Positions 27,216 through 37,250 are shown, numbered from the stretch's first letter. The stretch: DNA of 53,102 nt from an uncultured Bacteroidales bacterium (GCA_900316235.1 ONCC01000016.1:1-53102), one strand, 5' to 3'. A program made the numbers and translations. Notes: generated by a model from the letters alone, not told the origin.

Positions 27216-28085
27216 ATGGATAAACTCATCATCACCGCCGCCATCTGCGGCGCAGAAGTAACCAAAGAGCAGAACCCCAACGTCCCTTATACCGTTGAGG
27301 AAATCGTCCGCGAGGCCAAGAGCGCCGTCGACGCCGGTGCCGCCATCGTCCACCTCCACGTCCGCGAGGACGACGGCACCCCAACCCAGAGCCACCTCCG
27401 CTTCCAGGAATGCACCGAGGCCATCCTCAAGGCCTGCCCCAATGTCATCCTCATTCCCTCCACCGGCGGTGCCGTCGGCATGACTCCCGACGAGCGTCTC
27501 GACTCCACCAACACCACCCCCATCCCCGAAATGGCCACCCTCGATTGTGGCACCTGCAATTTCGGCGACGATATCTTCGACAACACCATGCCCACCATGC
27601 GCGCTTTCGGCAAACGCATGATTGAACGCGGCATTAAGCCCGAATACGAGTGCTTCGAAATGGGTCACCTCGACACCATCCTCACCATGGCCCGCAAAGG
27701 CGAAGTCCCCGGTCCGTTCGGCAGTTCGCTCCCTGACGGTCGCGTTCTGCCAATCGTCCCGATGCAGTTTAACTTCGTCCTCGGCGTCCCCGGCTGCACC
27801 CCCGCCACCGTCGACAACCTCTGCTGGCTCGTCAACAAGATTCCCGCCGGCAGCACCTGGACCGCCACCGGCATCGGCCGCCACGCCTTCACGTTGGCCG
27901 CTCCCGCCATCGTCATGGGCGGCAACGTCCGCGTCGGCTTCGAGGACAACCTCTACCTCGAGCGCGGCGTCCTCGCCAAATCCAACGGCGAACTCGTCGA
28001 CAAGGTTGTCCGCATGGCTAAGCTCCTCGGCCGCCCCATTGCCACCTCCGACGAGGCCCGCGAGATCCTCTCCCTCAAGAAATAA
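27216..28085 (+). CDS. Beta-keto acid cleavage enzyme (Kce/BKACE family, DUF849)
   Basis: 289-residue TIM-barrel enzyme of the BKACE family, whose founder Kce condenses 3-keto-5-aminohexanoate with acetyl-CoA to give aminobutyryl-CoA and acetoacetate in lysine fermentation. Zinc ligands VHLHVRE (H46, H48) and the distal Glu in VGFEDNLYL (E243) are present, as is IPSTGG (S82 onward) of the substrate site. The other lysine-fermentation genes (kamA, kamDE, kdd, kal) are not beside it, so the true substrate is uncertain and other BKACE activities remain possible. It begins 14 bp after the caspase-like gene and 9 bp before the deiminase gene. Confidence 0.85.
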   Translation: MDKLIITAAICGAEVTKEQNPNVPYTVEEIVREAKSAVDAGAAIVHLHVREDDGTPTQSHLRFQECTEAILKACPNVILIPSTGGAVGMTPDERLDSTNTTPIPEMATLDCGTCNFGDDIFDNTMPTMRAFGKRMIERGIKPEYECFEMGHLDTILTMARKGEVPGPFGSSLPDGRVLPIVPMQFNFVLGVPGCTPATVDNLCWLVNKIPAGSTWTATGIGRHAFTLAAPAIVMGGNVRVGFEDNLYLERGVLAKSNGELVDKVVRMAKLLGRPIATSDEAREILSLKK

Positions 28086-28093
28086 TCACTCCA

Positions 28094-30262
28094 ATGAAAA
28101 AATTGACCACTCTCCTGACGGCGACTCTCGTCGCCGTCAGCCTTTCTGCCCAAACCCCGCAGACTGACGAAGCCTTCCTGCAAAAGGATTTCCTCAATTC
28201 CTTCCACCACCGCCTCCCCTCTCCCCAAGCCCTCCTCCCCAACCTCCCCACTTCCTCCCCCTCCACCCTCAAGGCCTCTCCCTATAAAAACCTCCCCGAA
28301 GACCGCGTCTGGTTCCCTGGCGAATGGGAGCAGGTGAAGGCCGTCGTGGTGACCCCCTTCTACCGCTACCTCGTCCCCGGTCACGAGAGAGAGTCCACCT
28401 GGAGCGCCCTCCCACTCGTCTCCGGCTACGCACAATACCAGCAATACAGCTATACCGCCGGCTGGCAAAACCGCGGAATAGGCCCTTACGGCGCAGCAGT
28501 GGACACCGCTTCCAGCTTCGGTAAGGTGTTCTTCTACATCATGGACGGTATCCAACTCGGCGGCGCTGAAGCGTGGGTACATGTCGAAAATCCCGCCGAC
28601 TCCGCCGTCATCCTCCGTACCCTCGCCCGAATGAACCTCCGTCACGATAACCTGAAGTTCTTCTCCTGCAAAGGCAACAGCTTCTGGTACCGCGACTGTG
28701 GCCCCATCTGCTTCTACCACGGGGACCAGGATTCGCTGGCCATGCTCGACTTCAAATACTCCGTCGGCCGTGCCCTCGACGACTCCATCCCCAGCTACAT
28801 CCACTGGCAGATGGGCATCCCCAACTACAGAGTTCCCCTTTTCTGGGAAGGAGGCAACTGCCTCGTCGACGGTGCCGGCATGCTGGTAACATCCGATGCC
28901 GTCTACACAAACAACAGCCGCAACTACGGCCAATATACCTGGGACGGCGAGGATATCAACACCCTCTCCTACGAAAGATGGAACCCCCTCAGCGCACCCC
29001 AGACAAAACAAATCCTCTCCCAACTCATCGGTCAACGGGCCACCTATATCCTCCCCAAGTACCACTACGATGGCGGTACCGGCCACATCGACCTCTATGC
29101 CGACATGTACGACGAAAACGGCTTTGTCTTCTCCCAAATACCCGACACTTACTCCTCTTGGGACGACTACACCATCGGAAGAAAGAACATCGACTCCCTC
29201 TGCTCCTATAAGAGCCTCTTCAACCGCGACTACTACACCATGGCCACCCTCCCCTTCCCCTCGAAGGACAACGGTAGCAACTTCTCCTCACAGTATGAAT
29301 ACGGTAGAGGCTATACCCGCACCTACTCCAACCACACCTTCGTCAACAATGTCATCCTCCAGCCTTGTTTCTCGAAGGTCGGCTCCGACGGAATGCCCAC
29401 CGCAGCTTGGGACCGCGCCAATATCGAAAAAATCTCCCTCGCCTACCCCGGCTACACAATCTACTGCATCGATGTAAGAGAATTCGACGGCACCGGCGGC
29501 GCCATCCACTGTGTCACAAAACAAATTCCCGCCGACAATCCCATCCGCATTCTCCACAAAAACATCCACGGAACAATGACCGCCGGCATCGGAAACTCCA
29601 ACCTCCCCGTCAGCGCCATCATCACCAACCGCTCCGGAATCGCCCACGCCGAAGTACTCTACCGCATCAACGACTCCGACGAATGGCAGTCCCTTGACCT
29701 CACTCCCAACGGCAATCGTTGGTACGGGCACTTCCCCTTCTCCGAAATCAACACCACCATCGATTCTGTCGACTACTACATCTCCGCCACTTCCAACAAT
29801 GGCAAGACCATCACCAAACCGATGACCGCCAACCAGGGTGGCTACTACCACTTCGCTTTCTGCACCGACGCCTTGATCGACTCCTCGTGGTTCGACTTCG
29901 ACACCACCCCCATCCCTATGGAGAACATCACCTTCTCCTTCGGCAGCAACTGGGCTACCGAGGAAAATGAAGAGCCCCGCCCCCTTGCCGCTATCGAGGA
30001 GAATTCTTTAGAAGAAAATATCGGACAGTTCTACCCCAATCCCGCTTCCGATGAAGCCAACCTTAACATCAACCTCGGCTCCGGTAGCAACTTCGACGTA
30101 ACCATCATTGACCAAAGTGGCCGCACTATCCACCGCAGCAAACTCCAAACTGCCGGCCAGATAGTATACACCATCAACGCCTCACGTCTCGCAACGGGAA
30201 TCTACAACATAGTCTTCTCCAATGGCGACACCCGCATCGTGCGTCGATTAATTGTCAAGTAA
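28094..30262 (+). CDS. Secreted peptidylarginine/agmatine deiminase-family protein with T9SS domain
   Basis: 722-residue secreted protein. Signal peptide MKKLTTLLTATLVAVSLSA; deiminase (PAD_porph, guanidino-group-modifying) domain from about 60 to 490; an Ig-like beta domain at about 500-595; and a type A T9SS sorting domain from about 645 (FYPNPASDEANLNI) to the end. The catalytic set is complete: D201 in WYRDCGP, WEGGNCLVDG (251-260), H331 and D333 in GTGHIDLYADM, and C473 in GGAIHCVTKQIP. This order and the secretion route match the Porphyromonas gingivalis peptidylarginine deiminase; whether it acts on peptidyl-arginine, free arginine or agmatine cannot be told from sequence. Its 3' end overlaps the convergent glycosyltransferase by 15 bp. 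Confidence 0.85.
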   Translation: MKKLTTLLTATLVAVSLSAQTPQTDEAFLQKDFLNSFHHRLPSPQALLPNLPTSSPSTLKASPYKNLPEDRVWFPGEWEQVKAVVVTPFYRYLVPGHERESTWSALPLVSGYAQYQQYSYTAGWQNRGIGPYGAAVDTASSFGKVFFYIMDGIQLGGAEAWVHVENPADSAVILRTLARMNLRHDNLKFFSCKGNSFWYRDCGPICFYHGDQDSLAMLDFKYSVGRALDDSIPSYIHWQMGIPNYRVPLFWEGGNCLVDGAGMLVTSDAVYTNNSRNYGQYTWDGEDINTLSYERWNPLSAPQTKQILSQLIGQRATYILPKYHYDGGTGHIDLYADMYDENGFVFSQIPDTYSSWDDYTIGRKNIDSLCSYKSLFNRDYYTMATLPFPSKDNGSNFSSQYEYGRGYTRTYSNHTFVNNVILQPCFSKVGSDGMPTAAWDRANIEKISLAYPGYTIYCIDVREFDGTGGAIHCVTKQIPADNPIRILHKNIHGTMTAGIGNSNLPVSAIITNRSGIAHAEVLYRINDSDEWQSLDLTPNGNRWYGHFPFSEINTTIDSVDYYISATSNNGKTITKPMTANQGGYYHFAFCTDALIDSSWFDFDTTPIPMENITFSFGSNWATEENEEPRPLAAIEENSLEENIGQFYPNPASDEANLNINLGSGSNFDVTIIDQSGRTIHRSKLQTAGQIVYTINASRLATGIYNIVFSNGDTRIVRRLIVK

Positions 30263-31351
30263 ATCATTGTAAACCGCCATCATGTCGGCGGTAACCTTCT
30301 CGGGGGCGAATTCAAGTTTTTGAATTCGTCCCTTGTCTATTATCTGCTGCCGGAAAGCCTCATCCTCCAGAAGACGGCGAAGATGGGCAGCCACCGTCTC
30401 ACAGTCATTAGGATCAGCATAGAGGGCTGCATCGCCACCAGCCTCAGGCATTGAGGAGACATTAGAAGTCACCACTGGACAATCGCAGCACATACTCTCC
30501 AGTACCGGAATTCCGAACCCCTCAAACACAGACAAATAAATGCTCGATACTGCGTTTCGGTAGAGGGCGGGAAAGTCGGCAAAGTCGGCATTCGTCAACA
30601 CTTTCACTCGGTTGCTTTGTGCAGCGAGAACCTGATGTCCGTAATTGCCTCGAGGACGTCCAACAAGCACTAATCCAACCTCATTGGGAAGGAGTCGCAT
30701 AGCCTCGATTACCCGCAACTGGTTTTTCCGCTCCTCAAAGGTTCCAACACAGATGAAATATTTCTCCGGAAGATTATATTTAACTCTTATATCTTCCTTC
30801 TTTATTTCCGATACCTCATTCCAAAAGATGGGGTCGCAACTCTGATACACCACTCTGATTTTTTCCTCTCCAACTCCCATAAGATCCACCAAATCCCGCT
30901 TCGTTTGCTCGCTGATAGCCACAACAGCATCTGCCACCCGGCAAGCATGGCGAATTTTCACACGATGAATCATCCGGTCAACAGGCTTAAAAAACTCGGG
31001 ATAACGCATCACTATCAAATCGTGTATTGTTACAACCTTCTTTACTCCCTCCCCCAATCCATATGGCAGTTCATGGCTCAAACCATGGAAAAGGTCGACC
31101 TTATCGCGCTTTACCGAATGACGGACACCCGTAGAACGCCAAAGACTCGGAACTAGTTTCCAAAGGCCCTTAGGCAAGCAAATACGTACATGTTCCAGGC
31201 CATCAAAATAATGCTCATGACGGCCCTTCAGGCTGGGGGTATAAAGCAGACAGTTTTGAGTTTTCGCCATAGCACCAATCACCATGCGGCTATAGTTTCC
31301 CAGACCGCTATTGTTGCGGAAAGCACGTTTTGCATCGTATCCTATCTTCAT
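30248..31351 (-). CDS. Glycosyltransferase family 1/GT4
   Basis: 367-residue GT-B fold glycosyltransferase, probably cytoplasmic and working on a cell-surface polysaccharide or lipid-linked sugar. The donor-site motif is visible as SVFEGFGIPVLESMCCDCPV (the EX7E element), preceded by ICVGTFEERKNQLRVIEAM. The start is placed at MKIGYDAKRAF (31351), since a longer reading frame upstream runs over the promoter. A -7 box lies 22 bp upstream on this strand. It is divergent from a second glycosyltransferase, suggesting a shared pathway. Confidence 0.88.
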   Translation of the reverse strand: MKIGYDAKRAFRNNSGLGNYSRMVIGAMAKTQNCLLYTPSLKGRHEHYFDGLEHVRICLPKGLWKLVPSLWRSTGVRHSVKRDKVDLFHGLSHELPYGLGEGVKKVVTIHDLIVMRYPEFFKPVDRMIHRVKIRHACRVADAVVAISEQTKRDLVDLMGVGEEKIRVVYQSCDPIFWNEVSEIKKEDIRVKYNLPEKYFICVGTFEERKNQLRVIEAMRLLPNEVGLVLVGRPRGNYGHQVLAAQSNRVKVLTNADFADFPALYRNAVSSIYLSVFEGFGIPVLESMCCDCPVVTSNVSSMPEAGGDAALYADPNDCETVAAHLRRLLEDEAFRQQIIDKGRIQKLEFAPEKVTADMMAVYNDLLDN

Positions 31352-31372
31352 CTCTGTCAGTCGTTTTGTCTT

Positions 31373-31381
31373 GCAAAAATA
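31373..31381 (-). promoter_or_regulatory. -7 promoter box for the minus-strand glycosyltransferase
   Basis: Minus strand reads TATTTTTGC, matching TAnnTTTGC, 22 bp upstream of the start codon. Confidence 0.68.
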
Positions 31382-31411
31382 CAAAAAAAAATCCATATCA
31401 GAAAAAATTCG

Positions 31412-31420
31412 TATATTTGC
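31412..31420 (+). promoter_or_regulatory. -7 promoter box for the plus-strand glycosyltransferase
   Basis: TATATTTGC, 26 bp upstream of the ATG at 31446. The two divergent glycosyltransferases have their -7 boxes about 30 bp apart, so the promoters must overlap. Confidence 0.7.
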
Positions 31421-31445
31421 AGTTTGAAAATCAGCGGAAAACCCT

Positions 31446-32501
31446 ATGAAAAGGAAGCGCATACTCATAGACCTCAGCATTTTGCGCCACCCGATGTGCG
31501 GGTTGGGGCAAATTGGTCTTAACTATGGCCGCTGGTACCAGCAACATGCAGCCGAGCTTGCCGACCGCTTCGAAATAACCCTTTTGGTGCCGAAGAACTA
31601 CATTGGTGCGTTCGGAGAGGATGTGCGCTATTTGCGCCGGAACGACATTCGTCGACAGATTCCGTGGACAATGCCATATTACGACATCTGGCATGCTATC
31701 AACCAGAACTCGGCTTTCCGCCCTTGGAGCCGTCGGACGAGATTTATCCTCACTATCCACGATGTCAACTTCCTCTACGAGAAAGCTCCCGACCAGCAAG
31801 ACAAATACCGTCGGAAACTGCAGCGCAAATGTGACCGTGCCACCGAGTTTACCTTCATCTCCAACTTTGCACATCAGGACACCGAGCGCTTCATAGCACT
31901 TCGCAATAAGCCAGTCCACATCATCTACAACGGAGTGGAAGACCTAACCGTCGGACAACAGTCAATTCCCAACATTGCGACGTTTGACATCCAACATTCG
32001 AAATTCTTCTTATCGCTTGGAGAGGTTAAGGAAAAAAAGAACCTGCACACGCTGCTGCCACTGATGGACCGCTTTCCCGACTATCACCTCGTAATCGCAG
32101 GAAACGACAACACTCCTTATGCAAGGATGTTGCGGTCCCAACTTGCACATCATCCCAACGTTTCGATTATCGGTATTGTTAACGACAGTGAACGCCGATG
32201 GCTCTACTCGCATTGTACCGCTCTCTTCTTCCCCTCCATCGCTGAAGGATTCGGGCTTCCGATAATCGAGGCAATGCAGTGGGGAAAGCCAGTATTCTGC
32301 TCAGACCGCACCTCGCTTCCAGAAATAGGTAGCACTCACGCCTTCTATTTCCGAGACTTCGAACCAGAAAACATGACCTCCGTTGTCCGCGAGGGGTTGG
32401 CATCGTATGGGAAAGACCAGGCTGACGAAGCCATCAACTACGCTTCCTCTTTCTCCTACGAGACACATATGAAAAAATATATCGACCTATACATGAGCTG
32501 A
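31446..32501 (+). CDS. Glycosyltransferase family 1/GT4
   Basis: 351-residue GT-B glycosyltransferase. The N-terminal acceptor domain starts KRILIDLSILRHPMCGLGQ; the donor domain contains FFLSLGEVKEKKNLHTLLPL, a segment SEEERRWLYSHC-like (here NDSERRWLYSHCTALFFPS), and the EX7E motif AEGFGLPIIEAMQWGKPVF. Sugar donor and acceptor are not readable. It faces the other glycosyltransferase gene across a 94-bp divergent promoter region. Confidence 0.88.
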   Translation: MKRKRILIDLSILRHPMCGLGQIGLNYGRWYQQHAAELADRFEITLLVPKNYIGAFGEDVRYLRRNDIRRQIPWTMPYYDIWHAINQNSAFRPWSRRTRFILTIHDVNFLYEKAPDQQDKYRRKLQRKCDRATEFTFISNFAHQDTERFIALRNKPVHIIYNGVEDLTVGQQSIPNIATFDIQHSKFFLSLGEVKEKKNLHTLLPLMDRFPDYHLVIAGNDNTPYARMLRSQLAHHPNVSIIGIVNDSERRWLYSHCTALFFPSIAEGFGLPIIEAMQWGKPVFCSDRTSLPEIGSTHAFYFRDFEPENMTSVVREGLASYGKDQADEAINYASSFSYETHMKKYIDLYMS

Positions 32502-32544
32502 GATTTCTCCCCTATCACTACCGACCGCCCCTACAAAAAACGCT

Positions 32545-33255
32545 ATGCCCAGAATCAACCCATACAGTCCAACAAACCCACTCGCCGCGTTAACCATTAC
32601 CCAAAAGCAGGCGCTCTACGATGAGGCCTCGTCTCTCATCTCCGATAACAAGCGCGACCTATTTGACCGGCTGGCACCCCTCCGCACACGCCATATCGCT
32701 GTTGTTCTTGAGGACATTTACCAGTCACACAACGCTTCTGCTGTTCTCAGGTCGTGCGACTGCTTCGGAGTTCAGGATGTCCACGTCATTGAGGCCAACA
32801 ACCCATTCAACCCTGCAGGTGATGTTGCCGTGGGCTCCTCCAAGTGGGTCGACTACTACCCCTACAGCAACACCCCTTCTGCTTACCAGCGACTCCACGA
32901 ACTCGGTTACAAAATTGTCGCCACCACCCCGCATAACGACGACACCCTCATCAACGACCTCGATATCTCTCAACCCATAGCCCTCGTTTTCGGCACCGAA
33001 CTCACGGGGCTCACTCCGCAGGCCATCGAACTCGCTGACGCCTACGTCAAAATCCCCATGTACGGCTTCACCGAAAGCTTCAACATCTCGGTCTGTGCCG
33101 CCCTATCACTCTTCTCCCTCACCTCACGTCTTCGAAACAGCGAGCTCCCATGGCAACTTACCCCCGAGCAGATTCTGGATCTCAAAATTCACTGGTGTAC
33201 CCAGGCCATCCGCGATGGTGAAAAAGTTGTCGACAGCCTTATCAAAAAACTGTAA
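32545..33255 (+). CDS. tRNA/rRNA 2'-O-methyltransferase, SpoU/TrmH family
   Basis: 236-residue SPOUT methyltransferase that transfers a methyl group from S-adenosylmethionine to the 2'-OH of a ribose; TrmH (tRNA G18) is the closest likely role. The three SpoU motifs are present: NASAVLRSCDCFGVQ (motif 1, about 56-70), LVFGTELTGLT (motif 2) and IPMYGFTESFNISVCAAL (motif 3) forming the knotted AdoMet site. It lies 43 bp after the glycosyltransferase and may be co-transcribed. Confidence 0.88.
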   Translation: MPRINPYSPTNPLAALTITQKQALYDEASSLISDNKRDLFDRLAPLRTRHIAVVLEDIYQSHNASAVLRSCDCFGVQDVHVIEANNPFNPAGDVAVGSSKWVDYYPYSNTPSAYQRLHELGYKIVATTPHNDDTLINDLDISQPIALVFGTELTGLTPQAIELADAYVKIPMYGFTESFNISVCAALSLFSLTSRLRNSELPWQLTPEQILDLKIHWCTQAIRDGEKVVDSLIKKL

Positions 33256-33264
33256 ATAAAAAAA

Positions 33265-33297
33265 TTTGCCCATATTGAGCAACTTTTGTATTTTTGC
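33265..33297 (+). promoter_or_regulatory. Full -33/-7 promoter for the PepSY-like gene
   Basis: TTTG at 33265-33268, a 20-nt spacer, and TATTTTTGC at 33289-33297: a textbook Bacteroidetes promoter, 42 bp upstream of the ATG at 33340. Confidence 0.8.
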
Positions 33298-33339
33298 TTT
33301 TTGTAATAATAAATATTGAATCAATATAAAATACTAGAC

Positions 33340-33807
33340 ATGAAAAAGATAACGCTCTTTGCAGTTGCTCTCCTCCTCGGCCAAGGTATCACTTTGGCCC
33401 AGACAAAGGTTGCCGAGAAGGATGTCAAAGTCTCTTACGTCAAAGATTTCCAGCGGCAGGTAAAAGACCCTACCAATGTCGAATGGTACCAGATTGACGA
33501 AAACACCTTCAAGGTCACCTACCGCGATTTCGAGAAATCGCGTCAGGCCATGGTCTTTTCCAATAAAGGGATGGAGGTCCACTATATCATTGAGGACAAA
33601 TACTATCCCGTCTCCATCACCAACTACGTTCAGGAAAACCATCCCAAGTACTCCGTCACCGACATGTGGGTTCGTAAAGCCCGCAACAAAATGACCTATC
33701 AGGCCCGTATCTCCAAGACCAGCGGCATACTCTGGTGGAAGAAAGAGAAAGACGCCAAAATCCTCAACTTCGAAGTCGACGGTAAATTTATTTCTGTCGC
33801 CGAATAA
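33340..33807 (+). CDS. Small secreted PepSY-like (DUF2874-type) protein
   Basis: 155-residue exported protein with signal peptide MKKITLFAVALLLGQGITLA. The mature part contains FQRQVKDPTNVEWYQIDENTF followed by YRDFEKSRQAMVFSNKGMEV, the pattern of the small periplasmic beta-lactamase-inhibitor-like/PepSY-like proteins common in Bacteroidetes; their function is not established. A TTG at 33316 opens a longer frame, but the ATG at 33340 gives a clean signal peptide and fits the promoter spacing. It is monocistronic, between a promoter and a terminator. Confidence 0.72.
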   Translation: MKKITLFAVALLLGQGITLAQTKVAEKDVKVSYVKDFQRQVKDPTNVEWYQIDENTFKVTYRDFEKSRQAMVFSNKGMEVHYIIEDKYYPVSITNYVQENHPKYSVTDMWVRKARNKMTYQARISKTSGILWWKKEKDAKILNFEVDGKFISVAE

Positions 33808-33808
33808 A

Positions 33809-33842
33809 AAAAGAGCCTCGCTTCCGCAAGGCTCTTTTTTTT
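33809..33842 (+). terminator. Bidirectional terminator between the PepSY-like gene and secA
   Basis: Stem AAAGAGCCT (33810-33818) with AGGCTCTTT (33829-33837), flanked by A and T tracts on both sides, so it can stop both convergent transcripts. Confidence 0.9.
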
Positions 33843-33865
33843 GTACATACGCGAATGCCACGTCT

Positions 33866-36800
33866 CTACTCAGCGTCGCGACCGTGGCAGTTCTTATATT
33901 TCTTACCACTGCCACAGGGGCAGGGGTCGTTGCGGCCAACCTTCTTCTCAACATGGACAGGCATCACCTTCTGGGGCTGCTGTGAAGAGCTATCGATAGC
34001 CTGACGCTGCTGGGCGGCAGCACGGTCGAAGTCGTTACCGCGGCCGGCCTTCATGCCGCGCTGCGGAGCCTGGGGCTGACGAGCCTCCTGGACATCCTCC
34101 TGACGCATAGGCAACTGGGCACGGGAGAGGAAACTGGTAATCTCACGGTTGATGTCGAGCAGCATCTGCTCGAAGAGTTTGAAGGACTCGAACTTATAGA
34201 TAAGCAACGGGTCTTTCTGCTCATAGGCAGCATTCTGCACACTCTGACGCAGGTCGTCGAGCTGGCGCAGGTGCTCTTTCCACAAGTCGTCAATGATGGC
34301 CAGCGTGATACCCTTCTCGATGGAGAGCTGCACCTCACGACCATGGGTCTCATAGGCTTTCTTCACCGGCACCACAGTGTTGAGCGTCTTCTTGCCGTCG
34401 GTGATGGGGAATGCCACATTGATGTAGCGAGTGTTCTCGGCAATGTTCTTGATGAAGGGCCACGCCAGCTCGCAGAGCCTCTGCATGCGCTCCTTGTAGG
34501 CATTGTAACACTGCTCGTAGAGCAACTGAATGGCATCCCTGCGGTGGAGCGAAAGGAATTCATTCTCGCTCATCGGCACCTCGTGGGCAAACACCTTGAT
34601 GACCTCCAGCTTGAACTCCTCCCAGTCACTGCCCTCGCTGTATAGCAGCTCGCAGGTGTCGTAGAACATGTTGCTAATATCAATACTCAAGCGGTCGCCG
34701 TAGAGGGCGTTGCGACGCTTGTTATAGATAACGGTACGCTGGTTGTTCATCACGTCGTCGTACTCGAGCAGACGCTTACGCATACCGAAGTTGTTCTCCT
34801 CGACCTTCTTCTGCGCACGCTCAATCTGCTTGGTGATCATCGAGTGCTGGATGACCTCGCCCTCCTGCAGACCCATGCGATCCATCACGGAGGCGATACG
34901 CTCGCTGCCGAAGAGACGCATGAGGTCGTCCTCCAGCGAGACGAAGAAGAGACTCGAACCGGGGTCGCCCTGACGGCCGGCACGGCCGCGCAGCTGGCGG
35001 TCAACGCGGCGGCTCTCATGACGCTCAGTGCCGATGATGGCCAAACCGCCCTTCTCCCTCACGTCACCCTTAAGCTTGATATCGGTACCACGGCCTGCCA
35101 TGTTGGTGGCGATGGTCACACGGCCGGGTTCGCCGGCCTGGGCCACAATCTCGGCCTCCTTCTGGTGCAACTTGGCGTTCAGTACATTATGAGGAATCTT
35201 CTTCATCTTGAGCATCTTGCTCAACAGCTCGGAAGTCTCGACACTTGTGGTACCCACCAGCACGGGACGCCCCTCTCCTATCAGTTTTTCAATCTCATCG
35301 ATGACAGCCTTGAACTTCTCGCGCTTGGTCTTGTACACCATGTCGTCCATGTCCACGCGGGCAATGGGCTTGTTGGTGGGAATCTCGACAACATCGAGCT
35401 TGTAGATGTTCCAGAACTCGCCGGCCTCGGTCGAGGCGGTACCCGTCATACCGGCCAGCTTCTTGTACATGCGGAAGTAGTTCTGCAGCGTGATGGTGGC
35501 GTAGGTCTGCGTGGCGGCCTCCACCTTGGCATTCTCCTTGGCTTCGACGGCCTGGTGCAGACCGTCGCTCCAGCGGCGGCCCTCCATGATACGGCCCGTC
35601 TGCTCGTCGACGATTTTCACCTGGTTGTCCTCGGTCAGGATGTAGTCCACGTCGCGCTCGAAGAGTGTGTAGGCCTTCAGCAGCTGGTCCACGGTGTGCA
35701 CACGCTCGCTCTGGATGGCGAAGTCGCTGTATATCTTGTCCTTGGCAGCAGTCTTCTCCTCGGGGCTCATCTCGGCGTTGTTCTCCACCTCGGCAATGGC
35801 GCTGCCGATGTCGGGCAACTGGTAGAAATTGCGGTCCTCGCCCAACGAGGTGAGGAAATCCATACCCTTGTCGGTGAGTTCCACCTGCTTGTTCTTCTCA
35901 TCGATGACGAAATAAAGCTCATCGTCGATGATATGCATGTTCTTGTTCTGCTCCTGCATGTAGAAATTCTCCGTGCGCAGCAGGATACTCTTCACACCAC
36001 TCTCCGAGAGGTACTTGATAAGCGCCTTGTTCTTCGGCAATCCGCGGTAGGCACGCAGCAGCATCTGTGCGCAGCTCTCCTCGGGCTTGGCGTTGGGATT
36101 CTCGGTGAGACCCTTGCGGGCGTCAGCCAGATACTGGCTCACCAGGACACGCTGGGCGTTGTAGAGTTTCTCGATGGTGGGCTTGAAGCGGTAGAACTCC
36201 TGCTCGTCATCGTCCTTACCCGTGGGACCGCTGATGATGAGGGGGGTACGGGCGTCATCGATGAGCACCGAGTCGACCTCGTCGACGATGGCGTAGTTGT
36301 GTCCGCGCTGCACCAGCTCCTCGGGGTTGCGGCTCATGTTGTCACGCAGGTAGTCGAAGCCGAACTCGTTGTTCGTACCGTAGGTGATATCAGCATTGTA
36401 GGCGCGCTTGCGCTCCTCGCTGTGGGGCTCGTGCTTGTCGATGCAGTCGACACTCAGTCCGTGGAACTCGAAGAGCATACCCATCCACTCCGAGTCACGC
36501 TTGGCGAGGTAGTCGTTGACGGTGACCACGTGGACACCCTTGCCGGGCAGGGCATTGAGGTAGACGGGCAGCGTGGCCACGAGGGTCTTACCCTCACCCG
36601 TGGCCATCTCGGCAATCTTGCCGCTGTGGAGCACCACGCCGCCGATAATCTGCACGTCGTAATGCACCATGTCCCAAGTGATTTCGTTTCCGCCAGCCAT
36701 CCAGTGGTTCTGATAGATAGCCTTGTCTCCCTCGATGGTGATGGAGGCATGGGTGGCGGCAAGGTCGCGGTCGTGGTCGGTAGCGGTCACCTCCACCGTC

Positions 36801-37177
36801 TCATTCTGGGCGAAACGTTTGGCGGTCTCCTTCACCACGGCAAAAGCCTCCGGCAGAATGTCATCGAGCACCTTCTGGGTCTTGTCGTAGCCTTGTTTTT
36901 CCAGTTCGTCGATGCGTTTGTAAAGGTTCTCCTTCTCATCGACGGGCATGTCGTATTCTTCTTCGATACGGGCGCGCAACTGGGCGAGCTCACTCTCCTC
37001 GGCCTCCACAGCTTTGGCTATACGTTCCTTGAATTCAATGGTTTTTGCTCTCAAAGCGTCGTTGCTCAGCGCCTCGATGGCGGGATAAACCGCCAGCGTG
37101 GCATCCAGGAAAGGCTTAATAACCTTGAGGTCGCGCTGACTCTTGTTTCCGAACAGTTTGGTTAAAAAATTAGCCAT
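33866..37177 (-). CDS. secA: Preprotein translocase ATPase SecA
   Basis: Motor ATPase that drives preproteins through SecYEG. 1103 residues, the long form usual in Bacteroidetes. Visible are the Walker [12 protein letters not shown] near residue 195, the [23 protein letters not shown]-type Walker B near 298, the second RecA-like domain with [12 protein letters not shown] and [16 protein letters not shown], and the C-terminal zinc motif with C1086, C1088, C1097 and H1098 ([14 protein letters not shown]). Within its minus-strand transcript it stands alone, with a -7 box 66 bp upstream and a bidirectional terminator. Confidence 0.97.
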   Translation of the reverse strand: MANFLTKLFGNKSQRDLKVIKPFLDATLAVYPAIEALSNDALRAKTIEFKERIAKAVEAEESELAQLRARIEEEYDMPVDEKENLYKRIDELEKQGYDKTQKVLDDILPEAFAVVKETAKRFAQNETVEVTATDHDRDLAATHASITIEGDKAIYQNHWMAGGNEITWDMVHYDVQIIGGVVLHSGKIAEMATGEGKTLVATLPVYLNALPGKGVHVVTVNDYLAKRDSEWMGMLFEFHGLSVDCIDKHEPHSEERKRAYNADITYGTNNEFGFDYLRDNMSRNPEELVQRGHNYAIVDEVDSVLIDDARTPLIISGPTGKDDDEQEFYRFKPTIEKLYNAQRVLVSQYLADARKGLTENPNAKPEESCAQMLLRAYRGLPKNKALIKYLSESGVKSILLRTENFYMQEQNKNMHIIDDELYFVIDEKNKQVELTDKGMDFLTSLGEDRNFYQLPDIGSAIAEVENNAEMSPEEKTAAKDKIYSDFAIQSERVHTVDQLLKAYTLFERDVDYILTEDNQVKIVDEQTGRIMEGRRWSDGLHQAVEAKENAKVEAATQTYATITLQNYFRMYKKLAGMTGTASTEAGEFWNIYKLDVVEIPTNKPIARVDMDDMVYKTKREKFKAVIDEIEKLIGEGRPVLVGTTSVETSELLSKMLKMKKIPHNVLNAKLHQKEAEIVAQAGEPGRVTIATNMAGRGTDIKLKGDVREKGGLAIIGTERHESRRVDRQLRGRAGRQGDPGSSLFFVSLEDDLMRLFGSERIASVMDRMGLQEGEVIQHSMITKQIERAQKKVEENNFGMRKRLLEYDDVMNNQRTVIYNKRRNALYGDRLSIDISNMFYDTCELLYSEGSDWEEFKLEVIKVFAHEVPMSENEFLSLHRRDAIQLLYEQCYNAYKERMQRLCELAWPFIKNIAENTRYINVAFPITDGKKTLNTVVPVKKAYETHGREVQLSIEKGITLAIIDDLWKEHLRQLDDLRQSVQNAAYEQKDPLLIYKFESFKLFEQMLLDINREITSFLSRAQLPMRQEDVQEARQPQAPQRGMKAGRGNDFDRAAAQQRQAIDSSSQQPQKVMPVHVEKKVGRNDPCPCGSGKKYKNCHGRDAE

Positions 37178-37242
37178 TATCTTATTACTTATTATTTAAT
37201 TCTTAATTCTTTATATCAAAAACCGTGCCAAAAGGCAAAAGA

Positions 37243-37250
37243 CAAAGATA
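37243..37250 (-). promoter_or_regulatory. -7 promoter box for secA
   Basis: Minus strand reads TATCTTTG, matching the TAnnTTTG core, 66 bp upstream of the secA start. Confidence 0.62.

Noticed and set aside
27216..28085. A complete lysine-fermentation cluster
   Set aside because: Only the BKACE gene is present; flanking genes are a caspase-like protein and a deiminase.
34844..37165. A 773-codon open frame opposite secA
   Set aside because: Antisense to a fully recognisable SecA; it is rich in Leu, Val and His without family features.
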